Shown one piece after another: positions 12,380 to 21,434 of a stretch of DNA of 64,000 nucleotides (the first letter of the stretch is position 1; every line of letters starts with the position of its first letter). This DNA is from Cyrtodaria siliqua (taxonomy: Eukaryota > Mollusca > Bivalvia > Adapedonta > Hiatellidae). Both the position numbers and the translations under genes were made by a program. The stretch is from contig JAWPHD010000003.1 of assembly GCA_037043455.1 (NCBI GenBank), positions 806,001-870,000 on the forward strand, given 5' to 3'. The notes beneath the pieces were generated by a model that saw only the letters and a program-made list of their open reading frames with translations, made no database searches and was not told the origin of the DNA.

Positions 12380-12751
12380 TTATCATGTCGATCTGCACAA
12401 TTCTGCCGAGAAACGGGGTGCCTGAGATAAAACCTTATCTCGGCAGTTACCTTCCGATCCCGTCAGGTGCACTTCTTTTGATGACGTCAGCATCTTTTTT
12501 GATGACGTCAGGATATTTGATGACGTCTGGGTAGTTTTAAACGGGGAAAAATGTGGAAAAAATGGGAAAAAGGTAAATTAAATGATTTTTAACGAACATG
12601 ATAAATAGAATATCATGTTAGTCCCTGATCCTATCCAGTTTATCAGGTTCGGCAAGAAAAATATGAAGCCCTCGGCACAGCCTCGGTCTTCCTTTTTTTT
12701 CTCAGCCTCACCTGATAAACTGGATAGGATCAGGCACTAACATGGTATTCT
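12380..12751 (+). mobile_element. CRE-bearing foldback element, copy A
   Basis: Starts TTATCATGTCGATCTGCAC. It has a first hairpin (TCTGCCGAGA paired with TCTCGGCAG, 12402-12445), three CRE-like sites at 12482, 12503 and 12521, the framework sequence ACATGATAAATAGAATATCA, and a terminal hairpin (12608-12751) with stem CTATCCAGTTTATCAGG and apex CAGCCTCGG. It ends CATGGTATTCT. Copy B (28268-28636) is nearly the same throughout. Copy C (46849-47295, inverted) has the same layout with a different stem. There is no coding capacity, so it is a non-autonomous element of unassigned superfamily. Its right end abuts the virus-like element. Confidence 0.8.
12482..12528. promoter_or_regulatory. three CRE-like sites
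   Basis: TGACGTCA at 12482-12489 and 12503-12510, and TGACGTCT at 12521-12528, spaced 21 and 18 bp apart. TGACGTCA is the consensus of CREB/ATF factors. Whether these sites are bound is not known. Confidence 0.5.
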
Positions 12752-12754
12752 ATA

Positions 12755-12940
12755 TATATATATGTATTATGGGCGTTCTTTACCAAATCTCTCGTTTTAC
12801 TCGAGATTTGATCCAAAACGCCCAAAATACATATATATGAAAAACCACAAGTTGCTGAAATAAGCTGGCCCAGAGTTATATTTTGAGATTTTTTAATAAA
12901 AGTTGATTTGTTATTAAATTTACACCCAAATCAACGAATA
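12755..12940 (+). repeat. left terminal inverted repeat with palindromic outer arm
   Basis: Matches the reverse complement of 22345-22536 with two substitutions (TT versus GG near 12781) and one 6 bp insertion in the right copy. The outer part (about 12757-12838) folds on itself: GTATTATGGGCG pairs with CGCCCAAAATAC, and CCAAATCTC with GAGATTTG, around an apex of CTCG-TTTTACT-CGAG. The inner ~100 bp is unique sequence containing AAGCTGGCCCAGAGTTATA. Confidence 0.92.
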
Positions 12941-12978
12941 AACACGAAATCAACAAAATATGATTTTCTTTTAGAAAA

Positions 12979-13298
12979 TCATATAGTTTGATTCTCCCGC
13001 ATCAAATTTCTATATGGCTTTACTACTTCCCAGTATCTATGTTTTAATCTAACTATATGAGCACCACAACCAACACATATTTGATATTTTGCATATGTAC
13101 CTTTTCCACATCTTAGACACGGTAAAACTTTACTTTGCTTTAATCTATATTTATGTAAACTGCAATAGTTTGAATCTTTTGTTGTTTTGTTTTTTTACAA
13201 GGCTCGTGACATCCAACTTTGAGAAATTGCCAAATGTTTTTAGTGCTTGTTATTTTATTTTTCTGGTTTTCCATTTTCTCTTCTTTGTTATAATACAT
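12979..13298 (-). pseudogene. small zinc-ribbon protein of the virus-like element
   Basis: Short minus-strand gene of about 105 codons. It starts at ATG 13298, just inside the left TIR and divergent from the polymerase, and stops at 12979-12981. One frameshift lies in the A-rich stretch near 13185. The N-terminal frame has a CHEPC motif. The C-terminal frame has CSLH and then CLRCGKGTYAKYQICVGCG, a CxxC-(10)-CxxC zinc ribbon typical of nucleic-acid-binding proteins. An A-rich leader (TATATAAAAAAAT) precedes the ATG, as for the other genes of the element. A role in transcription or replication of the element is an inference. The family is not known to me by name. The regularly spaced cysteines make chance unlikely. 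Confidence 0.6.
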
Positions 13299-13344
13299 AT
13301 TTTTTTATATTAAGAAAAAATATCTTTTAATATATATTACAAAC
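13299..13344. promoter_or_regulatory. shared divergent promoter region, zinc-ribbon gene / polymerase
   Basis: The 46 bp between the two divergent starts is almost pure A/T (TTTTTTATATTAAGAAAAAA near 13301). It must hold both 5' control regions. Compare the 33 and 47 bp divergent spacers at 20326 and 17873. Confidence 0.5.
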
Positions 13345-16300
13345 ATGAGTACTGAAGACGTGAAATACATTTTGCAATTACACCGGGATGGAATAATTAA
13401 TGATGATCAGCTTAGAAAGGCGCTAGATGCTCTTAAAGAGCCTTTAAAAGAAACTCCAAAAGAAGTTCCAAAGGAAACTCCAAAACAGGTTAATTCTCAA
13501 ACATTAGAAAATTTACGCAAGAGACGACGTAACAATAAACAACGTAAACGAGAAAAGCAGAAATATGCTGATTTACAAAAAAATGTTATAAATGAACTGA
13601 AACAAGTTCTTAAAGTTAGAAAATATAATATTCAAAAACAAGTTCCCAAAGATCATCCAGAATTAAAACTGGTTGACAATCCAATATGTGGTTATTTCAA
13701 AGCATACGAAATATCTGTTAAGAATTACAAAGACCCTCAAAAACTATTCCGTGAAAAGAAATCCATTATCACTAAACAAATCATCAAAGAGCTGACAGAG
13801 ACGAACGGATTAAAGTTTCAATTAGGTCTCACTGTAAATCTATTTAAAGATGATGGCGCTACCAAAAAATACACCACAGCAGTATTACACAGTGAACAAA
13901 ATGCAATCTTAAACCCTGAAAAAATAAATGAGTTTTACGATGAATCATCTGCTTATATGCAAGAGGGTCTTGAAAGATTTACAAACACAGCATCAGGATT
14001 GGAAATTGATCAGTGTGTTAAGCTTTACTTGAATATCGCAAAATATGAACCATTAAAAGGTTCTTCATATATTCCTCTGCCAAAAGCACTAGTTGACAAG
14101 AAAGCAATAATAAACGTAAAAAACAATGATGATAAATGTTTGTTTCATGCAATAAATTCCGCTCTAAATCCAGCTACAGATAATACTGACAGATTATCAA
14201 AGTATCCTGATATATCGTTCTTGAAAAAAGATGGCATTGACTTTCCCACTCCAATTTCTCAAATTCCCAAAGTAGAGAAACAAACCAACCTTGCTTTCAA
14301 TGTTTATGGGCATGTCATAACAGGAAAAAATAAAAAGGTAACTGTTTTCCCATATCACATATCAGAACAACCAAAAGATATCGAGCGAGTTAATCTGCTC
14401 TTAATATCTGAAGACACTGAGGTTGAAGAAGATGATTCAGAGAATGAAGAAGGAATTATAGATGACAACTATAATTCTGATGATTCAAAGAATGAAGAAG
14501 GGATTATAGATGACAACTTTAACCCTGATGATTATCCTGATGAACCAAAGAAATTAACAACAAAATATCACTATCGCTGGATTAAAAATCTGAATAGACT
14601 ACTCTATGACCAAAACAAACACCATGGTCAAACTTACTTCTGTGATCGTTGTCTTCACGGCTTTTATGGGAAAGGACAACTCATCAAACACAAGGAAGAC
14701 TGTGATGGTATTAACAAAAGTCCTTGTAGAATAGAAATGCCTCCAAAAGACAAAAATCACATAACATTCAAAAACCATCAAAATCAGATGCATGTGCCTT
14801 ATGCAATATATGCCGATTTCGAGAGCACCATAAAAACACTTTCAATGAAAATTGGAAAGAAATCCGAAATTCAAAATATACACGAAGCTTGTGGATTTGG
14901 GTACGAAGTTGTTAGATATGATGGCAAAGCTGAAGAACCTGTTAGTTACAGAGGTGAAGATGTTGTTGAAGTGTTTTTAAATCACTTAGAATGTGAGAAA
15001 AGTAACATCAACAACACTTTTGCTCACCCAAAACCATTAATCATGACACAACAAAATGAGAAAGATTATGAAAATGCAACACACTGTTGGATATGCGAGA
15101 ATAAAATATGGAAAGGTAAAAACTGTAAAGTAAGAGACCACTGTCATTTCACAGGAGAATACAGAGGTGCAGCACACAAGAACTGCAACTTAAAACTGAA
15201 AATAAAACCAGATAAAACAATCATCCCTGTTGTATTTTTATTACCTCAAAGGATATGAAAGTCATCTCATTATGCAAAAAATACATAAAATGTCAGGTAA
15301 TATTACATGCATCCCAAAGAACGCTGAAAAATATATATCGTTTAGCATAGGACAACTTAGGTTCTTGGACAGCTTTCAGTTTATGGCTTCGTCTCTGGAA
15401 AAATTGGTTGATGCAACAGACAAATCTGATTTCAAAATTACCAAAAATCAGTTTTTGGAGAACAAACAAATTTACTTCTGCGGAAAGGTGTTTACCCGTA
15501 TGAATATATGGACAGTGTAAAAAGATTTGAAGAAACACAATTGCCACCTATAAACAAGTTTTACAGTAGTCTCACAGATGAAAGTATAAGTCCCGAAGAT
15601 TACAAAAATGCTCAAAAAATATGGAAAGAGTTTAACTGTAAAACTCTTGGAGACTATCATGATCTCTATCTAAAAACTGATGTAACTCTGTTAGCAGATG
15701 TGTTTCAAACTTTTAGAAAAACATGTATGAATGCATACAAACTTGACCGTTTACATTACTATACAGCACCTGGATTATCTTGGGATGCTTTACTTAAACA
15801 TACAGGGATAGAACTAGAACTTTTTACAGACATTGACATGCACTTATTCATAGAAAAAAGTATGCGTGGTGGAATTAGTATGGTATTAAAACGATATGCA
15901 AAAGCATACAATCCGCATGTAGTTGATTATAACCCTAACGAGGAAAACAACTACATAATGGATCTGGATGAAAATAATCTTTATGGGTGGGCAATGAGTC
16001 AGCCACTTCCATATTCTGGATTTAAATGGTTAACAAAAGGTAAAACGGGATTTAAAAAACCCAAATCTGGCAAAGGACAAATACTTGAAGTTGATTTGGA
16101 ATATCCTAAAGAACTCCACGAAGCTCACAATGACTATCCACTTGCACCGGAAAGATAAGCAGTGAAAAAAGAATGGTTGTCTGAGTACCAGACAGATCTG
16201 TTGGAAATAATAGCATGATAAATATAGAACAACTAGTCCCCAATCTTATGGACAAAGAAAAATATGTGATACATCACAAAAACCTGCAACTGTATTTATC

Positions 16301-16760
16301 TTTGGGCATGAAACTAAAGAAAATACACAGAGTATTAGAATTCAATGAAAAACCATGGATGGAATCATATATTCGTCTAAACACAGATTTTAGAAAGCAG
16401 GCTAAATCAACCTTTGTGTTTGGCAAGACAATGGAAAATCTACGCAAGCGGACTGATATAAAACTAGTCAGAACTGACGGCTCTGAAAATGAAAAAATAA
16501 GAAGAATACTAGCCAAACCCAACTTTAACAGACGTATAAAGTTCTCAGATGAATTGTCAGCAATACATGTAAACAAAACAAAAATAACATTAAACAAACC
16601 AATCTATGTTGGGATGTCAGTATTGGACTTATCAAAGTACCTAATGTATGACTGGTACTATAATACTCTAAAGAAAAGGTACGGAGATGACTGTACTTTA
16701 TTATACACAGACGCTGACAGCTTGCTGGTAGACACCAAAACAAAAGATGCTGTAAATAGC
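13345..16760 (+). pseudogene. polB: family B DNA polymerase of the virus-like element, broken
   Basis: Would replicate the element, by analogy with protein-primed PolB of Polintons and related viruses. The first frame (13345-15258, 637 codons) has a basic coiled N-terminus, an acidic stretch with an internal duplication (about residues 357-399), a zinc finger C433-x2-C436-x12-H449-x3-C453, the exonuclease motif YADFES (residues 489-494) and a CWIC...DHCH...CN metal-binding segment from residue 581. Later frames carry the exonuclease motif YLKTDVTLLADVF, polymerase motif A (MDLDENNLYGWA) and motif C (YTDADS, near 16708). Lesions: frameshifts near 15235, 15480 and 16205, a TAA at 16156, a short deletion just before FGKTMEN that removes the motif B Asn-rich part, and loss of everything after motif C. 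The remaining 3' end runs antisense into the neighbouring membrane-protein gene. Start chosen at ATG 13345 because the A/T leader ends there. Confidence 0.9.
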
Positions 16761-17167
16761 GCTAAGCACATCCCATACCTGTAATACAACTCACAACAAG
16801 CACTTGTTAAAGCCTGATTAATAAATGGGTCTTCCTCCAAATCTTCTGTTAGTTTTGATGGATTGATTACATTGAAATATGTTGATACTCCCATCACTAA
16901 CAAGTTAATAAAAAAATTGCCTAAAGTCTTGGTCATGCTTGCCCCAAGTCTTGCTTCATATCTGCAGTAAAGTTTGTTAATTTCATCCGTGGGCATGCTA
17001 TCTATATTTGTGAGTTGTATGTCTCTACCCAAATATTGACGGCTACCACCGCCATCCACTATGGCCGATAATCTTTCTTTTTTTGTTTCTTGTTGCTTTG
17101 ATTCATCTGTGGAACTCTGTTGCGTCTGTTCTGGTATGATATCTTGTAATAGTTCTTCCGCGTTCAT
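16760..17167 (-). pseudogene. membrane protein of the virus-like element, 3' truncated
   Basis: The minus-strand frame begins at ATG 17167 after the leader ACTAATATAAAA. It shows a polar N-terminus (MNAEELLQDIIPEQ), a conserved-looking block (GRDIQLTNIDSM, LYCRYEARLGASMTKTLG), a hydrophobic segment (NFFINLLVMGVSTYF) and a Cys/Tyr-rich tail (ACCELYYRYGMCLA). I recognise this type of protein from PolB-bearing elements of invertebrates but know no function. After GMCLA the frame reads antisense polymerase sequence down to 16658, so a deletion has fused two convergent 3' ends near 16760. An upstream extension of the frame to 17323 lies in repetitive DNA and is not taken as coding. Confidence 0.6.
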
Positions 17168-17521
17168 TTTTATATTAGTAATTTTACTTTTTATCTTGAA
17201 ATAAATATAAAATACAAAACAACCAGCTGCAATATTCACCACGCAACTAGTAATTGTTAGTATTGTTAATAGCATTGTTATTAACATTGCTATTTTTCTA
17301 TTAACATTATTAATTTGCTGCAAGCATTGCTATTAACATTACTAATTTGCTATGAGCAATGCTATCAGCATTACTATATACTCCGATATTTCCATTATAT
17401 GTTCATGCCAGTATTGCTATTAACATTGCTACTTTGCCGCTAGTATTACTATTAGCAACAACGCATTGCTGTCAGAAAAAAAGCAATTATTCAACCCAAT
17501 AACCAGTTGGTTGGTCAGTCC
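17168..17521. other. element spacer with degenerate AACATTGCTATT repeats
   Basis: 17270-17460 consists of imperfect repeats of ATTGCTATTAACATTACT. The remainder may hold eroded capsid-gene sequence (near 17480-17521), but I cannot read a protein from it. The missing C-terminal part of the capsid gene would be expected here, so a deletion is likely. Confidence 0.5.
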
Positions 17522-17872
17522 TCAAATAAATAAATCTACATAACAATGATATATATCACTGTCGTGTATTGTCATGACGTCATTGCCACTTATTTTTATT
17601 GTCGTTTTCTTCACAATTGCTCTACCCAGATTCTGGTGTATAGTAGCGTTGGGGTCTTTGCTGCTTTTAAGTTCTATTTCAAAGGCAAGACGAGCAGTAC
17701 CTGGAACTATCACATCATTAGTACTTAGAATGGGAAATCCCACATGCAGTTGCTGGTTTTGGTCTATTGCTGACGGATTATTAGTTATTACTACACTTGT
17801 GCGGATGCCATTGACAACATAATACTTTCTTAGTTTTCTATAAGGGTTGAGTTTGTTTCCGTAAGTTGACAT
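17522..17872 (-). pseudogene. probable double jelly-roll major capsid protein, N-terminal fragment
   Basis: Starts at ATG 17872 after the leader AATAAAAACA and runs 116 codons to a stop at the lower coordinate. Motifs DVIVPGTARLAFEIEL, NLGRAIVKKTTIKISG and IYHCYVDLF are strand-rich. They resemble the N-terminal jelly-roll of capsid proteins in invertebrate PolB elements (family knowledge, not a computed match). Full-length capsid proteins of this type are several hundred residues, so most of the protein is gone. It is divergent from the 17920 gene with a 47 bp A/T spacer. An unrelated strand-rich structural protein is the alternative. Confidence 0.5.
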
Positions 17873-17919
17873 TGTTTTTATTTTTTGAATATATTTTTTA
17901 AAATTAAATAAAATAAACA
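17873..17919. promoter_or_regulatory. 47 bp divergent promoter, capsid fragment / coiled-coil gene
   Basis: Almost pure A/T between two ATGs on opposite strands. Leaders read AATAAAAACA-ATG on the minus strand and AAATAAACA-ATG on the plus strand, the same short motif in both directions. Confidence 0.5.
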
Positions 17920-19195
17920 ATGGCTGAGGGTGGATTTGAGTTTGACACTTCTACGTTTGATCCAGATATGGATGAATATTTTGATTTTGATGATGATGAT
18001 GCGCCGAAGGTACCTAATGAACCTGTTCAGAAAAGTTTTCTTAATCAAAGCGACCATCTTGCTGACCTTCGGGGGGAAGTGAGAGAATCCCAACTTGAAG
18101 ATTACAAGAAAAATCTTGTAAAATCCTTTTATAATGAAATAGAAAACGATATAAGATGGCACGGGACCAAATGGATTATGGCCAGTTTAAAGTATCAGAT
18201 GATTGTAAAACATTATACTGGGATGTTGGTAATAATAAAATAAGAATAACTGCCAAGCAAGGTGGTGCAACATTTCTTGCTCTTGGTTCTTTGGCAAAAG
18301 AATATGGTTCTGGGGGAACAATGGCTGTAAGACAATTTTTGAATTTGCCAGAGTATAACAGTAAAACAAAATTATCACAAAAAGCTCGACAAGCGTTGGA
18401 GAGCACAAGACACGATTTACCAGACGTGGATGCTATTCCATTACAAGATTTATCACATATTATGGATAACACAGTACAGTCACTTCATGACTGGGATGAA
18501 CTTGCTGGTGTTGAAACACAAACAAATATAGACAAGCGTGAAATGGATGGAATAGTGAAAGCGATGACAACTGCCAAGGAAGAAAATATCAATAACTTGG
18601 CGAAACTCAAACAACTTGATAAAGACCTAACAAAGGAAAAACAAAAGTTAGAACAAGATAAGACTGATAATGATGAATTCCAGATAAACAGAATTAGCGA
18701 TCGCATCAAAGACCTTGGTGGATGCCATCAATGAGAACAGAGAAGCTTTCCGTAGCCAAGTAAGCAGAATAAGAGAGACAATAAACAAAATGTTAAACAA
18801 GGATACTGCAACTCTTGGTGAGAGTATTAAAACCTTGTTTAGGGAGCAAGTTATTACTATTGTTAGTATCCTGACTGCATTTGGTATGATTCTTGGGGTG
18901 ATAATTAATGCTATTATTCCCACATCAAGTGCTGCGCCAACTCCAAAACCTGATCCATCAAGTGTCAAGGACTGGATAAAAAAAACTAAGTAATCTTGGT
19001 AAGCTCCTTGCCAACCTAGCTGGTAAAGCTGCTGCAGCACTTCCAGGAGTTATTGGTGCAATAGTATCATGGCTTTTATCTGCAACAGGTAAAGTTATTA
19101 ATTGGTTTGGTAACAATCTATGGGCTTTGCTTGTGTTTGTTTCCGGGATTTTGTATGTGGCATCCAAAGAGTGGTTTAGTAAATCTCGTAAATAA
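17920..19195 (+). pseudogene. coiled-coil and membrane protein of the virus-like element, frameshifted
   Basis: Four overlapping frames read as one gene of about 425 codons, with frameshifts near 18170, 18712 and 18988. Order: an acidic N-terminus (DFDDDDAP), a folded segment (LYWDVGNNKIRITAKQGG, FLALGSLAKEYGSGGT), a long charged coiled coil (about 18560-18830), a transmembrane helix (ITIVSILTAFGMILGVIINA), a Pro/Ser linker, a Gly/Ala-rich amphipathic block (LAGKAAAALPGVIGAIVSWL) and a final membrane helix (NLWALLVFVSGILYV) before a basic tail. I recognise the layout from invertebrate PolB elements. A role at the virion or host membrane is an inference. The last 20 bp overlap the convergent gene's 3' end. 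Confidence 0.65.
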
Positions 19196-20325
19196 GTAAT
19201 GCAGCAAGACCTATTACTATAGTACCAACAATTATAGATGTTTTGTTATCTTCGTGTTCAATCGCTATTTTTTCATCTCTTGTTCCACAGGTGGATGTCT
19301 CACACTTTTATGTATCAATGATTTATCAAAGTCAGGATGTTCCGGCAGAAATTTCTTTGTTGTGGTGCCTTGAAAAGGTTTAAACAATTGTTGGTGGTAC
19401 TGGTTTTACATTCACATCATTATTCAATCCTAATGCTTGCGCATCGGTTGCTATTACAATTTCATTATTGTAGTCTTGTATTGTTCCGATTCTCAACTCC
19501 ATATCACTCGGAGTCATGTACAATCCACTTCCATAGACAAAATTTACTTTACTTCTTGCATATTTTAGAGTGTTTTCATACCTTGAAATTTGACTGGGCA
19601 AGTCAATGGGGCTGTTTATTGCGTCCTCTACTTTTGCCAGAAATTGTTTCTGGGCGTCAAATGCTGTTCCAGTTCTAAGTGTATCTGTTCTGGTTTGTGA
19701 TTGTGAGCCAAGGATTGCCCAGCAGTATGTTCTTATGATGTCATTGATGCGTTCTACTCCAGTTCTTGTGAAACCAGATGAACTATCTAGTATAAAAGTA
19801 GACCAACTGTTGTCAGCCTCAGAGCCTTGTGCTATGTAGTCAATGTGGTATGTTGTATCGCTCTCATAGACTGTGAAACTCATTGTTTTGTTGTCGTATA
19901 TAGAACTTATCAAAGGATGATAACCACTATTTGTCCAGTAATTATAAATTGTTCCTAGACCATAATTATAGCTTTGTTTCTGTCTCCAGTCAGCATAAAT
20001 ATCAACGTTAAACTCCTTGCATATTCTCTCGTATGCGTTTCGTTTATATGTGTTATTAAACACATTCCAATTTGAGTCTTGCGGCATTGCTACACTCATC
20101 TCAAATAATATTCTTCAGACTTGGTAATAGACATGAAATCGAAATAACGAACCAACCAGGGCACCAGCTTTCAGATGATTGTTGAAATCAATACCACACC
20201 CAGTTGTCGCACACCAAATAGCAAAATTCAACTGATTCTGCCAAAATGACATCCAATCTGTTCCCCAGCGTTGGACTTGAATTGTAGTGAGCATCTGAGC
20301 TATATTTGAATTCTGTAGAAATCAT
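19176..20325 (-). pseudogene. large element protein with C-terminal membrane anchor, broken
   Basis: The longest intact stretch is 19380-20099 (239 codons, starting at an internal Met), but coding continues on both sides. Upstream, a minus-strand frame from ATG 20325 (leader CAAATAAAA) shows a Trp-rich block (QRWGTDWMSFWQNQLNFAIW) and reaches the main frame through one frameshift and one TGA. Downstream, after a one-base shift at 19381, it reads KKFLPEHPDFDKSLIHKS, shifts again and ends in a membrane helix (TSIIVGTIVIGLAALLIY). The stop is at 19176-19178, overlapping the convergent gene by 20 bp. The whole would be about 380 residues: a soluble N-terminal body with a tail anchor. Function unknown; a membrane-attached structural or entry-related protein is only a guess. 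Confidence 0.6.
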
Positions 20326-20358
20326 TTTTATTTGTATTTGTTATATATATTAAAAAAA
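20326..20358. promoter_or_regulatory. 33 bp divergent promoter
   Basis: Only 33 bp of A/T-rich DNA separate ATG 20325 (minus) from ATG 20359 (plus). The plus-strand leader is TATATATTAAAAAAA directly abutting the ATG, matching the leader of the 21435 gene. Confidence 0.5.
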
Positions 20359-20908
20359 ATGTTTCATACAATTTCAAACATAGACGACTCTATTAATGTA
20401 CAACAGTATATCGATAATAGAGATGGAACTAAGCGCGTTGGATTAAAAAGTTTTACATACACTATCGGTTGGTATAATATTATTCATAAAGTCATAATAA
20501 AAAAAATACCAAACCATACATATCGTATACCAGATGGACTCTATAACTTTCAACAGTTGGCAGATATATCTGAAGCTCTGTTTATTACCCTAACCGTTGA
20601 TGCGCAGAATGGTATAGCATCTTTAGAGACGCCAACAGAGATACGATTATCAAGCGGTCTTTCAAAAATGCTGGGATTCAAGGAAAGGGAATGGGTGGAA
20701 GGTACTCATATTGGAAAACCATCAATTGATTTAGCTCCTCCAAGTAAATAAGCAGTTTGGGGATATTGTATATACACGTTTTTATCCTGAATATCACTGT
20801 CTTTCAAATGGTGCAATTACTGAATTGAAAATAGAAGTCAGAGATGAGCATGGCAACAAGATAGATAATCACGGTTTGCCTATGAGTTGCGTTTTAGAAT
20901 TTATTTAA
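20359..20908 (+). pseudogene. element protein of ~180 residues, internal deletion
   Basis: The first frame (20359-20751) begins MFHTISNIDDSINVQQYI and continues with a mixed alpha/beta sequence to LAPPSK, then stops. The reading resumes in another frame at about 20755 (FGDIVYTRFYPEYH) and ends LKIEVRDEHGNKIDNHG...CVLEFI at 20908. The strand-rich ending looks like a jelly-roll or other capsid-type fold, which suggests a minor structural protein, but I cannot assign it. The join lacks sequence that I would expect between the halves, so a deletion plus frameshift is likely. Next gene starts 27 bp downstream. Confidence 0.5.
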
Positions 20909-20934
20909 AATTATATATGGTTTTTATAAAAACA

Positions 20935-21405
20935 ATGAGTATATTTGGGGCAACAAAATCTATAAAAAGAAAAGACTTAGAGACTTCAACCAATAATGTT
21001 CGAGATTTGTGCCTATTGTTAACCAATTCAAACAAATAACAGTTAAAGTTGATATTCTTAAATATTACAATATTTGCAGAGGCTAAGGGCCCACTTGCAT
21101 TGGGTAGAGTACTCTCATTTGGTAATGGCGGAGCAGAAACGAATGTGGGGTATGTAATGGCACGCCGTTGGCGTATTATGGGAATAGGTTTAGCAAGTGA
21201 ACGATTCGTTGGTGACGTATCTGTAGTATCTGTAGTAGTCACTGTCAATGATGTTGAAAAACCAAGTTATGGTATAACGCTTCACATCATCACACGCAAA
21301 CACGATAACTTTGATAGACCTTTAGATATTAGTGCTGGTTCTGTCATTACCTTTGTATGCAAGATTGCCAACTACGGTGAATACGATGGCGTCATTATTA
21401 ATTGA
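20935..21405 (+). pseudogene. small strand-rich element protein with one in-frame stop
   Basis: Starts at ATG 20935 after the leader TTTTTATAAAAACA. It reads MSIFGATKSIKRKDLETSTN and is interrupted by a TAA at 21037-21039, then stays open in the same frame to 21405. The later part (GRVLSFGNGGAETNVGYVM, RRWRIMGIGLASERFVGD, VSVVVTVNDVEKPSYGITLH) alternates hydrophobic and polar residues as in a beta sandwich. A fibre or spike-like structural protein would fit but is unproven. Sequence between the N-terminal block and the strand-rich body may be missing. Confidence 0.5.
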
Positions 21406-21434
21406 ATTAATTTATTTTTTTATTATTAAAAAAA

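Noticed and set aside
16658..17323. Single 221-codon minus-strand protein
   Set aside because: The N-terminal extension above 17167 is repetitive DNA, and the last ~34 codons are antisense polymerase. Only 16760-17167 is taken as real.
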